A DNA stretch of 64,000 nucleotides, taken from the NCBI GenBank assembly GCA_001603275.1, contig LUYM01000006.1, forward strand, positions 62,001 through 126,000, given 5' to 3'. Shown here in pieces: positions 17,450 to 26,166 of this stretch (position 1 is its first letter; each line of letters opens with the position of its first letter). This stretch comes from Actinomycetales bacterium Actino_02 (GTDB lineage Bacteria; Actinomycetota; Actinomycetes; Propionibacteriales; Propionibacteriaceae). Below the pieces are notes generated by a model. That model was given only the letters and a program-made list of their open reading frames with translations. It did not search any database and had not been told where the DNA came from. The translations under genes were made by a program, and so were the position numbers.

Positions 17450-17827
17450 ATGCCAATGGTTCAAATTGACCTCCGCCGCGACGTGTTCGAGGAGAAGGGG
17501 ACCGCCATCTCGAAGGCCATTCACGCCGGCCTGATGGAGGGTCTGGACATGCCGGAGGACGATCTGTTCCAGATCTTCCGGCCACATGATGACGGCGAGA
17601 TCGTGTTCTCTCCGCACTTCGCGGGGGTGGATCGCCGCGACCTGGTGCTGCTGCGAATCACGATGGTCCACATGTTCCCGGTGGACACCAAGAGCCGGAT
17701 GTACTCGGCCCTGGCCACACACCTGGAGGCCGCCGGCGTCCGGCATGAGGACGTCCTGATCTGCGTCGTCGAGGTCGGCTTCGAGGACTGGTACGCCGGC
17801 ACCCCGATCCGGGGAGAGGTGGCCTAG
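17450..17827 (+). CDS. Tautomerase-superfamily protein (MSAD-like length), copy 2
   Basis: The 125-residue protein starts MPMVQIDL, again giving Pro1 after Met removal, and keeps Asp37 (EDDLFQ) in register with copy 1. The region that carries catalytic Arg residues in malonate semialdehyde decarboxylase reads MVHMFPVDTKS, so those residues are absent. AGGAG lies six bases before the ATG. The stop is two bases before the epimerase start, so the pair is tightly coupled. Its presence in both arms of the locus argues for a specific catabolic step rather than a chance neighbour. Confidence 0.82.
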   Translation: MPMVQIDLRRDVFEEKGTAISKAIHAGLMEGLDMPEDDLFQIFRPHDDGEIVFSPHFAGVDRRDLVLLRITMVHMFPVDTKSRMYSALATHLEAAGVRHEDVLICVVEVGFEDWYAGTPIRGEVA

Positions 17828-17829
17828 TC

Positions 17830-18852
17830 ATGAGTGACTTCTTCCGAGTTCTCTTCGTCGGTGGCACCGGGGCGATCAGCGCCTCGTGTGTGGCCGAAGC
17901 CCTGTCGCAGGGCCTGACCGTATCGGTGCTGAACCGTGGCCAGTCCACCGTGCGTCCGCTGCCTGAGAGTGTCGAGCTGATCACTGGTGACATCACCGAC
18001 CACGACGCGGTGCGGGCCAGCCTGGTCGGACGGCACTTCGATGCGGTGGTGAACTTCCTGTGCTACGACGCCGAGGGTGCCCGCGCCAACATCGAGCTGT
18101 TCACCGGCGTCACCGATCACTACGTGCATATCTCTTCGGCGTCGGTCTACCACCGGCCACTGCCGAAGGGCCCGGTGGCCGAGTCGACCTTCGCCCACAA
18201 CCCCGAGTACGCCTATATGCGGGACAAGGTGGAGGCAGAGAAGGTCTTCCTGGCTGCCTTCGCCGAGCAGCATTTCCCGGTGACGATCGTGCGTCCGGCG
18301 CACACCTACGACGAGGCGATTGCTCCGCTGGCCGGCGGGTGGGCAGTGATCGACCGGATCGAGCGAGGCGAGCCGGTGATTGTTCACGGCGACGGGACGT
18401 CGCTGTGGACCTACACGCATGCCGCCGACCTGGCCGTCGGGCTGGTCGGGCTGCTGGGCCGACCCAGTGCCTTCGGTGAGGCCTTCCACATCACCAGTGA
18501 GGACGTGCTCAGCTGGAACCAGATCTACCAAGCCATCGGGCACGCCATGGGAGTCCAGCCCACCTTGCTGCACCTGCCCACCGAGCTCATTCAGCTCGCT
18601 GAGCCGGACTGGTTCTGGTCGGGGCTGCTCGACGGTGACCTGTCCCATTCCGAAATCTACGACACCACCAAGATCCGCAACTATGTGCCGGGCTTCCGCC
18701 CGACCAGGGTCTTTGAGCGCGAGATCTACAAGATCTTGGACTGGCGTCGCCGCCATCCCGAGCAGGCAGTCGGTGACCCGGCCGAAGCTGCGGTTTATGC
18801 CCGTCTCGCCGCCAAGTATGAGCAGGCTCGAACCGTGTTTGCCGCTCGCTGA
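17830..18852 (+). CDS. NAD-dependent epimerase/dehydratase-family protein (atypical extended SDR)
   Basis: The 340-residue protein begins with a Rossmann strand and FVGGTGAIS (8-16), a variant of the glycine-rich loop common in atypical extended SDRs. ISSASVYHR and a YMRDK triad segment follow, with a substrate-binding C-terminal half. It probably acts on a sugar or nucleotide-sugar-like substrate with NAD(P). The gene is two bases after the tautomerase and directly before the GH78 gene, in the transport operon. Specific reaction not readable. Confidence 0.85.
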   Translation: MSDFFRVLFVGGTGAISASCVAEALSQGLTVSVLNRGQSTVRPLPESVELITGDITDHDAVRASLVGRHFDAVVNFLCYDAEGARANIELFTGVTDHYVHISSASVYHRPLPKGPVAESTFAHNPEYAYMRDKVEAEKVFLAAFAEQHFPVTIVRPAHTYDEAIAPLAGGWAVIDRIERGEPVIVHGDGTSLWTYTHAADLAVGLVGLLGRPSAFGEAFHITSEDVLSWNQIYQAIGHAMGVQPTLLHLPTELIQLAEPDWFWSGLLDGDLSHSEIYDTTKIRNYVPGFRPTRVFEREIYKILDWRRRHPEQAVGDPAEAAVYARLAAKYEQARTVFAAR

Positions 18853-18854
18853 GG

Positions 18855-21494
18855 ATGGTTGGTATGCCCGAAGTCCAGCGGCTGCGAGCGGAGTATGCGG
18901 TCGATGGCATTGTCGACGTGCCGCAGCCACGGCTTTCGTGGCAGGTGGCCAGTGCGTGTCCGGACTGGGTCCAGATTGCAGCGCAACTGCGAGTGCTGCG
19001 CTCGGGGCACTGGCAGGAAGCCGAGGTGCTCTCCGGCCCGGATCAGGTCCTGGTCAGCTGGCCGTTCGCGCCGCTGGATTCTCGGGAGCAGGTAGCAGTC
19101 GCCGTCCGAGTGTGGGGGCCGGACGGGCCCAGCGACTGGTCCGAGCCGGTGTGGCTCGAGGCCGGGCTCCTAGAGCGCGCCGACTGGCGGGCCCGCATGA
19201 TTCGCCCGACCTGCCATGTCGACGACGGGTGCAGCTACCTGCGCGTCGAGTTCGACGCCGCCCAGGTCGTCCGGGCGCGCCTCTATGCGACAGCCCAAGG
19301 TGTCTATGACTGCCTGCTGAACGGCTCGAACGTAGGAGCCGACCGGCTGGCCCCCGGATGGACCAGCTACACCAACCGGCTGCGCTACCAGGTGCACGAC
19401 GTCACCGCACTGCTGAGAGTCGGCGCGAACGTCCTGGCCGCTCGGCTGGCCGACGGCTGGTTCGCCGGGCGGCTCGGCTGGTGGCACGGAGGGCTCCGGC
19501 ACCTCTACGGCGAGCGGGTGGGCCTGCTCGCTCAACTCGAGTTGACCATGGCCGACGGCTCCACGCGGGTGATCGGCACCGATCAGAGCTGGCGCTGCGG
19601 ACGGGGCGGGATCGTCTCCACTTCGTTCTATGACGGTGAGACGTTCGTCCAGGACGAGGAGCGGGACGGCTGGGAGCGGCCCGGATTCGATGACAGCGGC
19701 TGGTCCGCGGTCGACGTGGACGATCTGCCGAAGGCCGCACTGGTCGGTCCCCAGTTCCCGGCCATCCAGGTGGTCGACTCGCTGCCGGTCGCCCGGTGGC
19801 TGACCAGCCCGTCCGGCCAGGTGATCGCCGACTTCGGACAAGTGGTCACCGGCCACCTGAAACTGTCCCTGGCGGGAGCTCCGGGCAGCACGGTGACGAT
19901 TCGGGTGGCCGAGGTGCTCGACGCCGGCGAGCTTGCCGTCCGTCCGCAGCGCACGGCCGCCAACACCGACCGGGTAGTGCTGGGCCAGCCGGGTCGGCTC
20001 GAGTGGGAGCCGGTCTTCGCCGTCCGCTCGTTCCGCTACGCGCAGCTCGAAGACCCCGCCGCCGTCGTTGACCGCGGCGCCGTGCGCGCCCAGTTGCTGC
20101 GCAATGCGCTCGCCCGGACCGGCTGGTTCCGTTGCTCGGACGACGAACTCAACCGGCTGGCCGAGAACGCCGCCTGGGGGATCGCCGACAACATGCTCGA
20201 CGTGCCGACCGACTGCATGCTGCGCGACGAGCGGCTCGGCTGGATCGGCGACGCCGCCCATGTGGCACCCACCGCGGCATTCCTGTACGACACCGGCGGC
20301 TGGCACGCGTCCTGGCTGGCCGACCTGGCGCTGGATCAGCGGCCCAACGGCAGCCCGACCATGGTCGTCCCGGCCATACCGCTGGAGCCGTTCCCGGGGG
20401 ACTATCCGGTCGCGGTGTTCTCCGATGCCGCCTGTATGGCGCCGGCTGCGGTGTACCGGCAGTTCGGCGACCTCGACATGCTGCGTCACCAGCTGCCGTC
20501 GATGATCGGCTGGGCTCGCTGTGCCAGCGCTGAGGTGCTCGACGGGTTCCCGTCGCCGGGCTTCCAGTTCGGCGACTGGCTCGATCCGACGGCTCCTCCG
20601 GACAACCCGGAGAACGGCCTCACCGAGTACGACGTGGTGATGGCGCTGGGTGCCGTCCGCTCGGTCCGGCTGGCCTTGGACGCGGCCCGCGCGCTGGACG
20701 ATACCGACGCGACCACCGAGCTGACCGGTCTCCTTGAGAGGCTGCTCACCGAGGTCGATCACCGGTACGTGACCGCGGCCGGGCTGATCGCGTCCGACTC
20801 GCAGACCGGGTATGCGCTGGCGTTGGCCACGGACGCGCTGCCCGAGGACAAACGTGCGGGGGCCTTCGCCCGTCTGGTGGAGCTACTGCGTCGCCGGGGA
20901 CGGCTGCAGGCCGGGTATCCGGGCACCTTCGCGCTGATGGACGTCTTGGTCGACTACGGTCGGGCAGACCTCGCCCATCGGCTCCTGTCCGCCACCGAGG
21001 TGCCGTCGTGGCGGTACGCCGTCCGGCAAGGCGCGACAACCTTCTGGGAGCGCTGGGACTCGTTGCTGGCCGATGGGTCGCTGAACCCAGGTGACATGTT
21101 GTCGTTCAACCATCCGGTGTTCTGCAGCATCGTCGACTGGATGCGCCGCCGGATCGGCGGGCTGGCACCGGCAGCGCCGGGCTATCGCCGCATTCGGGTG
21201 GCTCCGCTGCCGGGAGGTGGGGTCACCTGGGCGAAGACCGTGCATGAGTGCCCGTACGGTCGGATCGAGGTGGCGTGGACCTTGGACGAGACAAGGTTCG
21301 AGCTGACCCTGCTCGTGCCACCGGGGACGGTCGCCGAGGTGATCCTCCCCGGAGAGGACGCCGTGCGGACCGCCGGCTCGGGCACGCATCGCTATGAGCT
21401 GCCCGCCGAGAGAGTTCCTCGTGACAACGATCGGGGTCGCTGGGGAGTGCACGAGCATGTCGCGGCTGCGCCCGAGCCCGCCGACGGGCGGTGA
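18855..21494 (+). CDS. Alpha-L-rhamnosidase, GH78
   Basis: The protein of about 876-879 residues has all GH78 landmarks: N-terminal beta domains with DGWFAGRLGW, the VIADFGQVVTGHLKL strand (domain before the barrel), the catalytic region PTDCMLRDERLGWIGDA at about 453-469 with the general-acid Glu, GATTFWERWDS near 725, and SFNHPVF. ATG 18864 has GAGG about ten bases upstream, whereas ATG 18855 lies right after the previous stop; the true start may be 18864. No signal peptide, so it releases L-rhamnose in the cytoplasm from an imported glycoside. It is the last gene of the operon. Confidence 0.93.
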   Translation: MVGMPEVQRLRAEYAVDGIVDVPQPRLSWQVASACPDWVQIAAQLRVLRSGHWQEAEVLSGPDQVLVSWPFAPLDSREQVAVAVRVWGPDGPSDWSEPVWLEAGLLERADWRARMIRPTCHVDDGCSYLRVEFDAAQVVRARLYATAQGVYDCLLNGSNVGADRLAPGWTSYTNRLRYQVHDVTALLRVGANVLAARLADGWFAGRLGWWHGGLRHLYGERVGLLAQLELTMADGSTRVIGTDQSWRCGRGGIVSTSFYDGETFVQDEERDGWERPGFDDSGWSAVDVDDLPKAALVGPQFPAIQVVDSLPVARWLTSPSGQVIADFGQVVTGHLKLSLAGAPGSTVTIRVAEVLDAGELAVRPQRTAANTDRVVLGQPGRLEWEPVFAVRSFRYAQLEDPAAVVDRGAVRAQLLRNALARTGWFRCSDDELNRLAENAAWGIADNMLDVPTDCMLRDERLGWIGDAAHVAPTAAFLYDTGGWHASWLADLALDQRPNGSPTMVVPAIPLEPFPGDYPVAVFSDAACMAPAAVYRQFGDLDMLRHQLPSMIGWARCASAEVLDGFPSPGFQFGDWLDPTAPPDNPENGLTEYDVVMALGAVRSVRLALDAARALDDTDATTELTGLLERLLTEVDHRYVTAAGLIASDSQTGYALALATDALPEDKRAGAFARLVELLRRRGRLQAGYPGTFALMDVLVDYGRADLAHRLLSATEVPSWRYAVRQGATTFWERWDSLLADGSLNPGDMLSFNHPVFCSIVDWMRRRIGGLAPAAPGYRRIRVAPLPGGGVTWAKTVHECPYGRIEVAWTLDETRFELTLLVPPGTVAEVILPGEDAVRTAGSGTHRYELPAERVPRDNDRGRWGVHEHVAAAPEPADGR

Positions 21495-21699
21495 TGGGCG
21501 CGGGCCTCAGCGCTGCTTTGGGGTTCTGCTGACCTCGCATCCGCGGGCGAGCTCGAACGACTTCCTGGTCGGGTGCAGTAAGCGACCCGTGGCGCGATGG
21601 GCCTTCGCCATGCCCCATCTACATCACAGCGTCCGCTGACCGCGTGTTCCGCCCCTCGGGCCGCGATGCGAACCCGGGTTGGTCGCTTTGGTGGGCGGA

Positions 21700-22833
21700 C
21701 TAGACGGAGCCGACGAACCAGCCGGACGGCCCCAGCTCGGCTCCGATCCGCGGCACGTACTGGTCGACGTAGATCTTGGCCACGAGTTCGCGGCGGCTGC
21801 GCACTCCGACCTTGTCGAAGATCGCCTTGAGGTGATCCTGGACGGTGTAGCTGGAGAGGAAGACGGCTTGAGCGATCTCCTTGGTGTCCAGGCCCTGGAG
21901 CACAAGCTGCACGATGTCGCGTTCACGCGGGGTGAGGTCGTAGGCCGCGACCACCAAGGCGACAATCTCCGGCGGCCTTGCCTCCTCGATGGTGACTACG
22001 ACCTGCCCATGAGTGCTTCCGGCGGCGTCGAGCGGGGCGGCGTGGATGACCAGCCATTGGCCACTGGAGGTCCGGAACCGCGCGCGGGGTGGGGTCGCAG
22101 ACTCGCCGGTCGCGTATCGGCGGGCCGCCCCTGCAATCAGGCTGATGATGCCGGCGGGGCTACCCGCAGCGGGGCCGGGGACAAGCCGATCAAGTTCGTC
22201 CCGCGCACCGGGGGTTGCCTGGACGATCTCGCCGCGCCCGTCGGTGATCAACACAGCCGGGCCACGGTTCGCCGGCACCAACGCAGTGGCGATCCGGGCC
22301 AGGATTCCGCTGCGAATGCCGAGGGCAAGGCTGGGGGTGAGCTCAGCGAGGAAGGCGGTCTCGTCCGCGTCGAACGGTCGCCCTGGGTCGCGAAAGAGCG
22401 CCACGCCGCCCCATGTGCTGTCGCGGTCGTCGCTGCAGACGCCACGCAGTTCGTCGGTGTAGCCGAACAACGGCCGGATGAACTCGGTCATCCGTGGCGA
22501 GCGCTCGAGATGCCCCTCCGTGAGTAGATGCGTTCCGACGGCTCGTTGCGCGGCCGAGGCCAGGAGTGGAAAGGATGTCGCCTCGGGTGTGCCGTACTCC
22601 TGCTGGCCCCACGCGACGTCATGATCGTCGGCACCGCGCAGTCCGCCGTACTTGCGGGCGCTGGTGATGATCAGAGTGGCTGGGTCGACGGTGGCCACGC
22701 ACGCCGCGTCAAAGCTGAGCGCGCGATGCAGTGAGCTGAGTGTCTCGTCGAGGAAGTCGTCGAGCCTCAGTCCGGCGCGAGCGATCACTTCGATGTCTCG
22801 CCGCACTCGCTCGGCAAGCAGTCCTTTGCCCAC
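21700..22833 (-). CDS. LuxR-type transcriptional regulator with GAF-like N-terminal domain
   Basis: About 377 residues: an N-terminal GAF-like sensor portion (ERVRRDIEVIARAGL onward), a middle PAS-like part (VLITDGRGEIVQATPGA), and a C-terminal LuxR helix-turn-helix (LTPRERDIVQLVLQGLDTKEIA to SRRELVAKI). The start is uncertain: GTG 22833 fits the usual beginning of such proteins, but ATG 22917 is in frame. It is divergent from the flavoprotein gene at 23014 and probably regulates it. Confidence 0.83.
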   Translation of the reverse strand: MGKGLLAERVRRDIEVIARAGLRLDDFLDETLSSLHRALSFDAACVATVDPATLIITSARKYGGLRGADDHDVAWGQQEYGTPEATSFPLLASAAQRAVGTHLLTEGHLERSPRMTEFIRPLFGYTDELRGVCSDDRDSTWGGVALFRDPGRPFDADETAFLAELTPSLALGIRSGILARIATALVPANRGPAVLITDGRGEIVQATPGARDELDRLVPGPAAGSPAGIISLIAGAARRYATGESATPPRARFRTSSGQWLVIHAAPLDAAGSTHGQVVVTIEEARPPEIVALVVAAYDLTPRERDIVQLVLQGLDTKEIAQAVFLSSYTVQDHLKAIFDKVGVRSRRELVAKIYVDQYVPRIGAELGPSGWFVGSV

Positions 22834-23013
22834 CGCGCCAGTCTGCCGGTGGACCTCGCCGGCGTGGTACCCCAGACATCTGGGAGCAATTCCCACCAGA
22901 GCACCAGGACGAGACATCCCTGGCGCCGTGGGATGGCCGGTTGGCGGCGCTCGGCCCGATCGTTGACCCGCGGCACGAAGGGATGCCGCTGACTCAGACA
23001 AGTAGGAGTAGCC

Positions 23014-24393
23014 GTGAACGTTGTCCTCCCACCCGCCGCCGAGGCGCTGAGGGCGCTGAAGGACGTCCTGCCGGGAAGACTCTTCCTTCCTGGGGAGACC
23101 GGGTACGACGCTGCCCGCAGCCCATGGAACACGGCCGTCGACCAACGGCCGGCGGCTGTGGTGGTGGCCACCTCGACAGCCGATGTGATCGCAGTCGTCC
23201 GGACCGCAGCAGCCAACGGGCTCCGGGTTGCCCCGCAGAGCACCGGCCACAACGCTGGTCCGCTGGCAGCCAAGCTCAGCGACGCGATCCTGCTGAAGCT
23301 GTCGGAGTTCACCGGAGTGTCGGTTGATCCGCAGGCGCGACGGGCACACGTCGTCGGCGGCACCACCTGGGACGACGTGGTGAATGCCGCCGCCCAGCAC
23401 GGGCTGGCCGCGCTGCACGGCAGTTCGCCCGACGTCGGCGTGATCGGCTACACCCTCGGTGGCGGCCTGTCGTGGTACGCCCGCAGGCACGGCTGGGCCG
23501 CTGACCACGTGCGTGCGTTTGACCTCGTCGTTGCGGACGGAACCTTGCTGCGCGCCGATGCTGAGCACCACCCCGAGCTGTTCTGGGCGCTGCGCGGCGG
23601 CGGCGGGGGCGTGGGTGTTGTGGTGGGCATCGACATCGAACTGCTGCCGCTCACCGAGGTCTACGGAGGCATGCTGCTGTGGGACGGCGTCCGTGCCGCC
23701 GAGGTGGCGCATGCCTGGAGTCGCTGGACGAACACCGTCCCCGACGCGGTCACCACCGCGTTGCGATTGATGTCCTTCCCGCCGCTGCCGGAGCTGCCGG
23801 AGTTCTTGCGCGGCCGGCAGTTGGTGGTCGTCGACGGAGCAATCCTGACCCCCGACTCCGAAGCTGCCCAGCTGCTCGCACCCCTGCGCGACCTGGGCCC
23901 CGAGCTGGATACTTTCGCTCGGGTGCCCGCCGCCGCGATCACGAGGATCCATCTCGACCCCGAGCACTCGACCCCGGGGGTCAGCGATCATCTGCTGATC
24001 GAGGACCTACCGCCCGCCGCCGTTGACGCCTTCCTCGGTGCCTGCGGCCCGGAGTCGGGCACCACCCTGCTGTCAGCCGAACTGCGCCACCTCGGAGGGG
24101 CGCTCGGTCGCCGCCCGTCCAGTGCGGGGGCGATGAGTGGCCTCGACGCCGCGTTCTCGGCATTCTTCGTCGCCGTCGCGCCGACGCCGCAGGTCGCAGC
24201 GATCGGACGCGCGGATGCCGCCCGAGCGGTCGAGTCGTTGGCACCGTGGGGGACCGGTCGGCGTCTGCTGAACTTCACCGAGTACCCCGCCGAGCCGTCC
24301 GCCGGCTTCGACCAGGACGCCTGGCGGCGACTGTGCGACCTGCGTGCTCACCTCGACCCGACCGGCGTCTTCGTGGCCGCACACATCGGCTGA
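23014..24393 (+). CDS. FAD-binding oxidoreductase (PCMH/berberine-bridge-like)
   Basis: The 459-residue protein has an FAD-binding-4 (PCMH) domain in its first ~220 residues: VAPQSTGHNAG supplies the His that normally anchors FAD, and SPDVGVIGYTLGGGLSW follows. Bicovalent relatives have a Cys before VG; here it is Ser-Pro-Asp, so at most single-His attachment is expected. The C-terminus NFTEYP region and HLDPTGVF match berberine-bridge enzymes. It starts at a GTG with AGGAG upstream. The NTF2-like gene begins five bases after its stop. Substrate unknown, probably a sugar, alcohol or phenolic. Confidence 0.88.
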   Translation: MNVVLPPAAEALRALKDVLPGRLFLPGETGYDAARSPWNTAVDQRPAAVVVATSTADVIAVVRTAAANGLRVAPQSTGHNAGPLAAKLSDAILLKLSEFTGVSVDPQARRAHVVGGTTWDDVVNAAAQHGLAALHGSSPDVGVIGYTLGGGLSWYARRHGWAADHVRAFDLVVADGTLLRADAEHHPELFWALRGGGGGVGVVVGIDIELLPLTEVYGGMLLWDGVRAAEVAHAWSRWTNTVPDAVTTALRLMSFPPLPELPEFLRGRQLVVVDGAILTPDSEAAQLLAPLRDLGPELDTFARVPAAAITRIHLDPEHSTPGVSDHLLIEDLPPAAVDAFLGACGPESGTTLLSAELRHLGGALGRRPSSAGAMSGLDAAFSAFFVAVAPTPQVAAIGRADAARAVESLAPWGTGRRLLNFTEYPAEPSAGFDQDAWRRLCDLRAHLDPTGVFVAAHIG

Positions 24394-24398
24394 GCATC

Positions 24399-24791
24399 GT
24401 GAGCACCCAGCCAGCCTCGACGCGGCCGACCGTCGCGCAGATCGAGTCCGAGCTCCGAGCGCTGAAGGATCGGGCGCTTGCCGCCTCGGCAATCAACGAT
24501 CGCGCCTTCTACGCCAGCTACCTCGCCGATGACGCGCGCGCGATCCTGCCCTCTGGGGTCCTGGACAAGCAGGGCGTCCTGGCATCCATGGGCGGCCACC
24601 GTGCGCCGTTTGCTGCGTTGCGCATCGAGGACACGACAGTGCGGGTGATCGGGGAGGATGCCGGCGTGGTCGGCTACCGTGCGATCTACGCCCGAGCCGG
24701 GCAGGAGTACTCGGTCCTGGTCACCACCATCTACGAGAGGCGCGACGGACGCTGGCTGGGTGTGGTCTACCAGCAAACGCCGCAGCCATGA
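24399..24791 (+). CDS. NTF2-like (DUF4440/SnoaL-type) small protein
   Basis: The 130-residue protein has a cone-fold pattern: an N-terminal helix (TVAQIESELRALKDRALAAS), NDRAFYASYLADDARAILPSG, and strands ending in TTIYERRDGRWLGVVYQQ. GTG 24399 follows the flavoprotein stop by five bases, so the two are probably co-translated. Such proteins may be small isomerases or ligand-binding partners. Function unassigned; the partnership with the FAD oxidoreductase is inferred from position. Confidence 0.78.
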   Translation: MSTQPASTRPTVAQIESELRALKDRALAASAINDRAFYASYLADDARAILPSGVLDKQGVLASMGGHRAPFAALRIEDTTVRVIGEDAGVVGYRAIYARAGQEYSVLVTTIYERRDGRWLGVVYQQTPQP

Positions 24792-24876
24792 GGGCGCTTC
24801 ATGGGGACGTCCGCTGCGCTCACGCGGAAGGATCTGACCGGGCAGAGGCTCGGTCGCAGGATGAGAGGATCGCAAA

Positions 24877-25368
24877 GTGACATCGTTGCCCGACACTTTC
24901 GTCCACCCGCTGCGGGTCGCGGTCGGCGCGGAGCATCACCTGCGGCCGATCCGGGCCGCCGATGCCGAGCTCGACTTCCCCGCCGTGATGGGTTCGCGGG
25001 AGCGTCTGTGGACGATCTACGGCCAGGCCTGGGGTTGGCCGCCGGCCACGATGACGCTGGAGCAGGATCGCGAGGACCTGCAGCACCATGAGGACGAGAT
25101 TGCCGCTCACCTGTCGTTCAACTACGCGCTGTTCGACGAAGCGGAGTCCGAGCTGATCGGCTGCGTCTACCTCGATCCGGCGGAGAAGGCCGGGGCCGAA
25201 GCTGAGGTGTCCTGGTGGGTGCGTGAGGAGTATCTGGGTTCGACGCTGGAGGCGGAGCTCGACGCTCTGGTTCCCCGCTGGATTGCCGCCGATTGGCCGT
25301 GGCAAAGCGTGCGCTACGTCGGTCGCGATCTCAGCTGGTCGCAGTGGCTCGCGCTTCCCGACCGCTGA
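24877..25368 (+). CDS. GNAT-like N-acetyltransferase family protein
   Basis: The 163-residue protein has the GNAT strand order: LRPIRAADAELDFPAVM, a helical SRERLWTIYGQAW stretch, then ELIGCVYLDP and AEVSWWVREEYLGS. The canonical acyl-CoA pyrophosphate loop (R/QxxGxG/A) is poorly conserved; LGSTLEAELD sits where it would be. It starts at a GTG at 24877. Neighbours give no clue to the substrate. Confidence 0.7.
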   Translation: MTSLPDTFVHPLRVAVGAEHHLRPIRAADAELDFPAVMGSRERLWTIYGQAWGWPPATMTLEQDREDLQHHEDEIAAHLSFNYALFDEAESELIGCVYLDPAEKAGAEAEVSWWVREEYLGSTLEAELDALVPRWIAADWPWQSVRYVGRDLSWSQWLALPDR

Positions 25369-25396
25369 TCGCTGGGCTGCCCCTCCGTCCGCGGCC

Positions 25397-25684
25397 TCAG
25401 AACAAACGCACGATGGCCGCGACCAGCCCAGGCGTGATCGCGGTGTAGTAGCAGGTGGCAAAGCCGATGATCAGGCCGATTCCGAGAGCCCTCGTTCGCG
25501 ACTGAGTAAGCAGAATCACGCCCGCGATCAGCAGCGCAATTGATGCGCCTAGCAGGTGGCCGAACTGGACGGGATTGGCGGACATCCACCAGGCCAGGGC
25601 CAGTCCAGGGGCCGTCGCAACCAGGGTTGCGACCCAGGCCGATTGTCGCTGGCGTCTCGACAGTCCTTCGAGGGTGGTCTCCAC
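25397..25684 (-). CDS. Small two-span membrane protein, unknown function
   Basis: GTG 25684 is preceded by GGAGG six bases away, giving a 95-residue protein. A basic N-terminus (SRRQRQSAW) precedes three hydrophobic stretches, AWVATLVATAPGLALAWW, LLGASIALLIAGVILL and ALGIGLIIGFATCYYTAI. It convergently follows the GNAT-like gene. I do not recognise a family. Confidence 0.62.
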   Translation of the reverse strand: METTLEGLSRRQRQSAWVATLVATAPGLALAWWMSANPVQFGHLLGASIALLIAGVILLTQSRTRALGIGLIIGFATCYYTAITPGLVAAIVRLF

Positions 25685-25928
25685 GCGGAACCTCCAGGTT
25701 GCATCTTGGGCGGACAACCTCCCTCGATCGTATTGCGAACGGACCCTCCTCCGCGGTGGCGCCGGGGGGTGGACCAGGAGGGTATTCAGGGTGAAAGCGC
25801 TGGTCGCGGGCTCACAGCGAGCGACAAGCGGCGGATTGGTTGCCAAAGTGGAGCTAGCGCCCCATTCGGAGCGTTAGTTCGGAGTACCCGCCCCAGCGGC
25901 CTGAGGGATCGGCCGCTGATCATCACCC

Positions 25929-25940
25929 CCCGATATCGGG
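25929..25940. promoter_or_regulatory. 12-base palindrome CCCGATATCGGG
   Basis: A perfect 12-base palindrome about 230 bases upstream of the LuxR-type start. It could be a regulator site for the divergent genes. Palindromes of this length arise by chance in 64 kb, so support is modest. Confidence 0.3.
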
Positions 25941-25983
25941 CGATCCGGACGAATGGCCAGCAGCCGCCAGGCTGGCAGGCCTC

Positions 25984-26014
25984 AGCCGGGACCAGACCCC
26001 CTCTGGTCCCGGCT
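25984..26014. terminator. Strong 13-bp hairpin in the leader of the LuxR-type gene
   Basis: AGCCGGGACCAGA (25984-25996) pairs perfectly with TCTGGTCCCGGCT (26002-26014) around a CCCCC loop. No T run follows on either strand. It lies about 150 bases before the LuxR-type ATG, so it may act as an attenuator-like element, a transcript end, or a structured leader. Confidence 0.5.
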
Positions 26015-26166
26015 CTCTGCCGTCTGTGATCGGTGGCGCTATTCGGGCCGACGCCCCTGCCGCAATGAGCGGCATACCACTGCCGACCACTCGCGTCAGG
26101 GTGGACAATCGCTACACACGGCCTTGACGAGACCGCCCACTCGTCCTCTCACCCCGGGGAGCGCCA

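Larger units (their letters stand above)
25685..26166. other. Gene-free control region upstream of the large LuxR-type gene
   Basis: This 482-base gap lies between divergent starts. It holds an inverted repeat CAGCGGCC/GGCCGCTG (25894-25901 and 25911-25918), a 12-base palindrome (25929-25940), and a 13-bp perfect hairpin (25984-26014). Frames through it show no recognisable protein. Confidence 0.55.

Noticed and set aside
22834-23991. N-terminal extension of the LuxR-type regulator to 23991
   Set aside because: The extension runs antisense through most of the flavoprotein gene and has low-complexity composition; recognisable regulator sequence begins only after about 22830.
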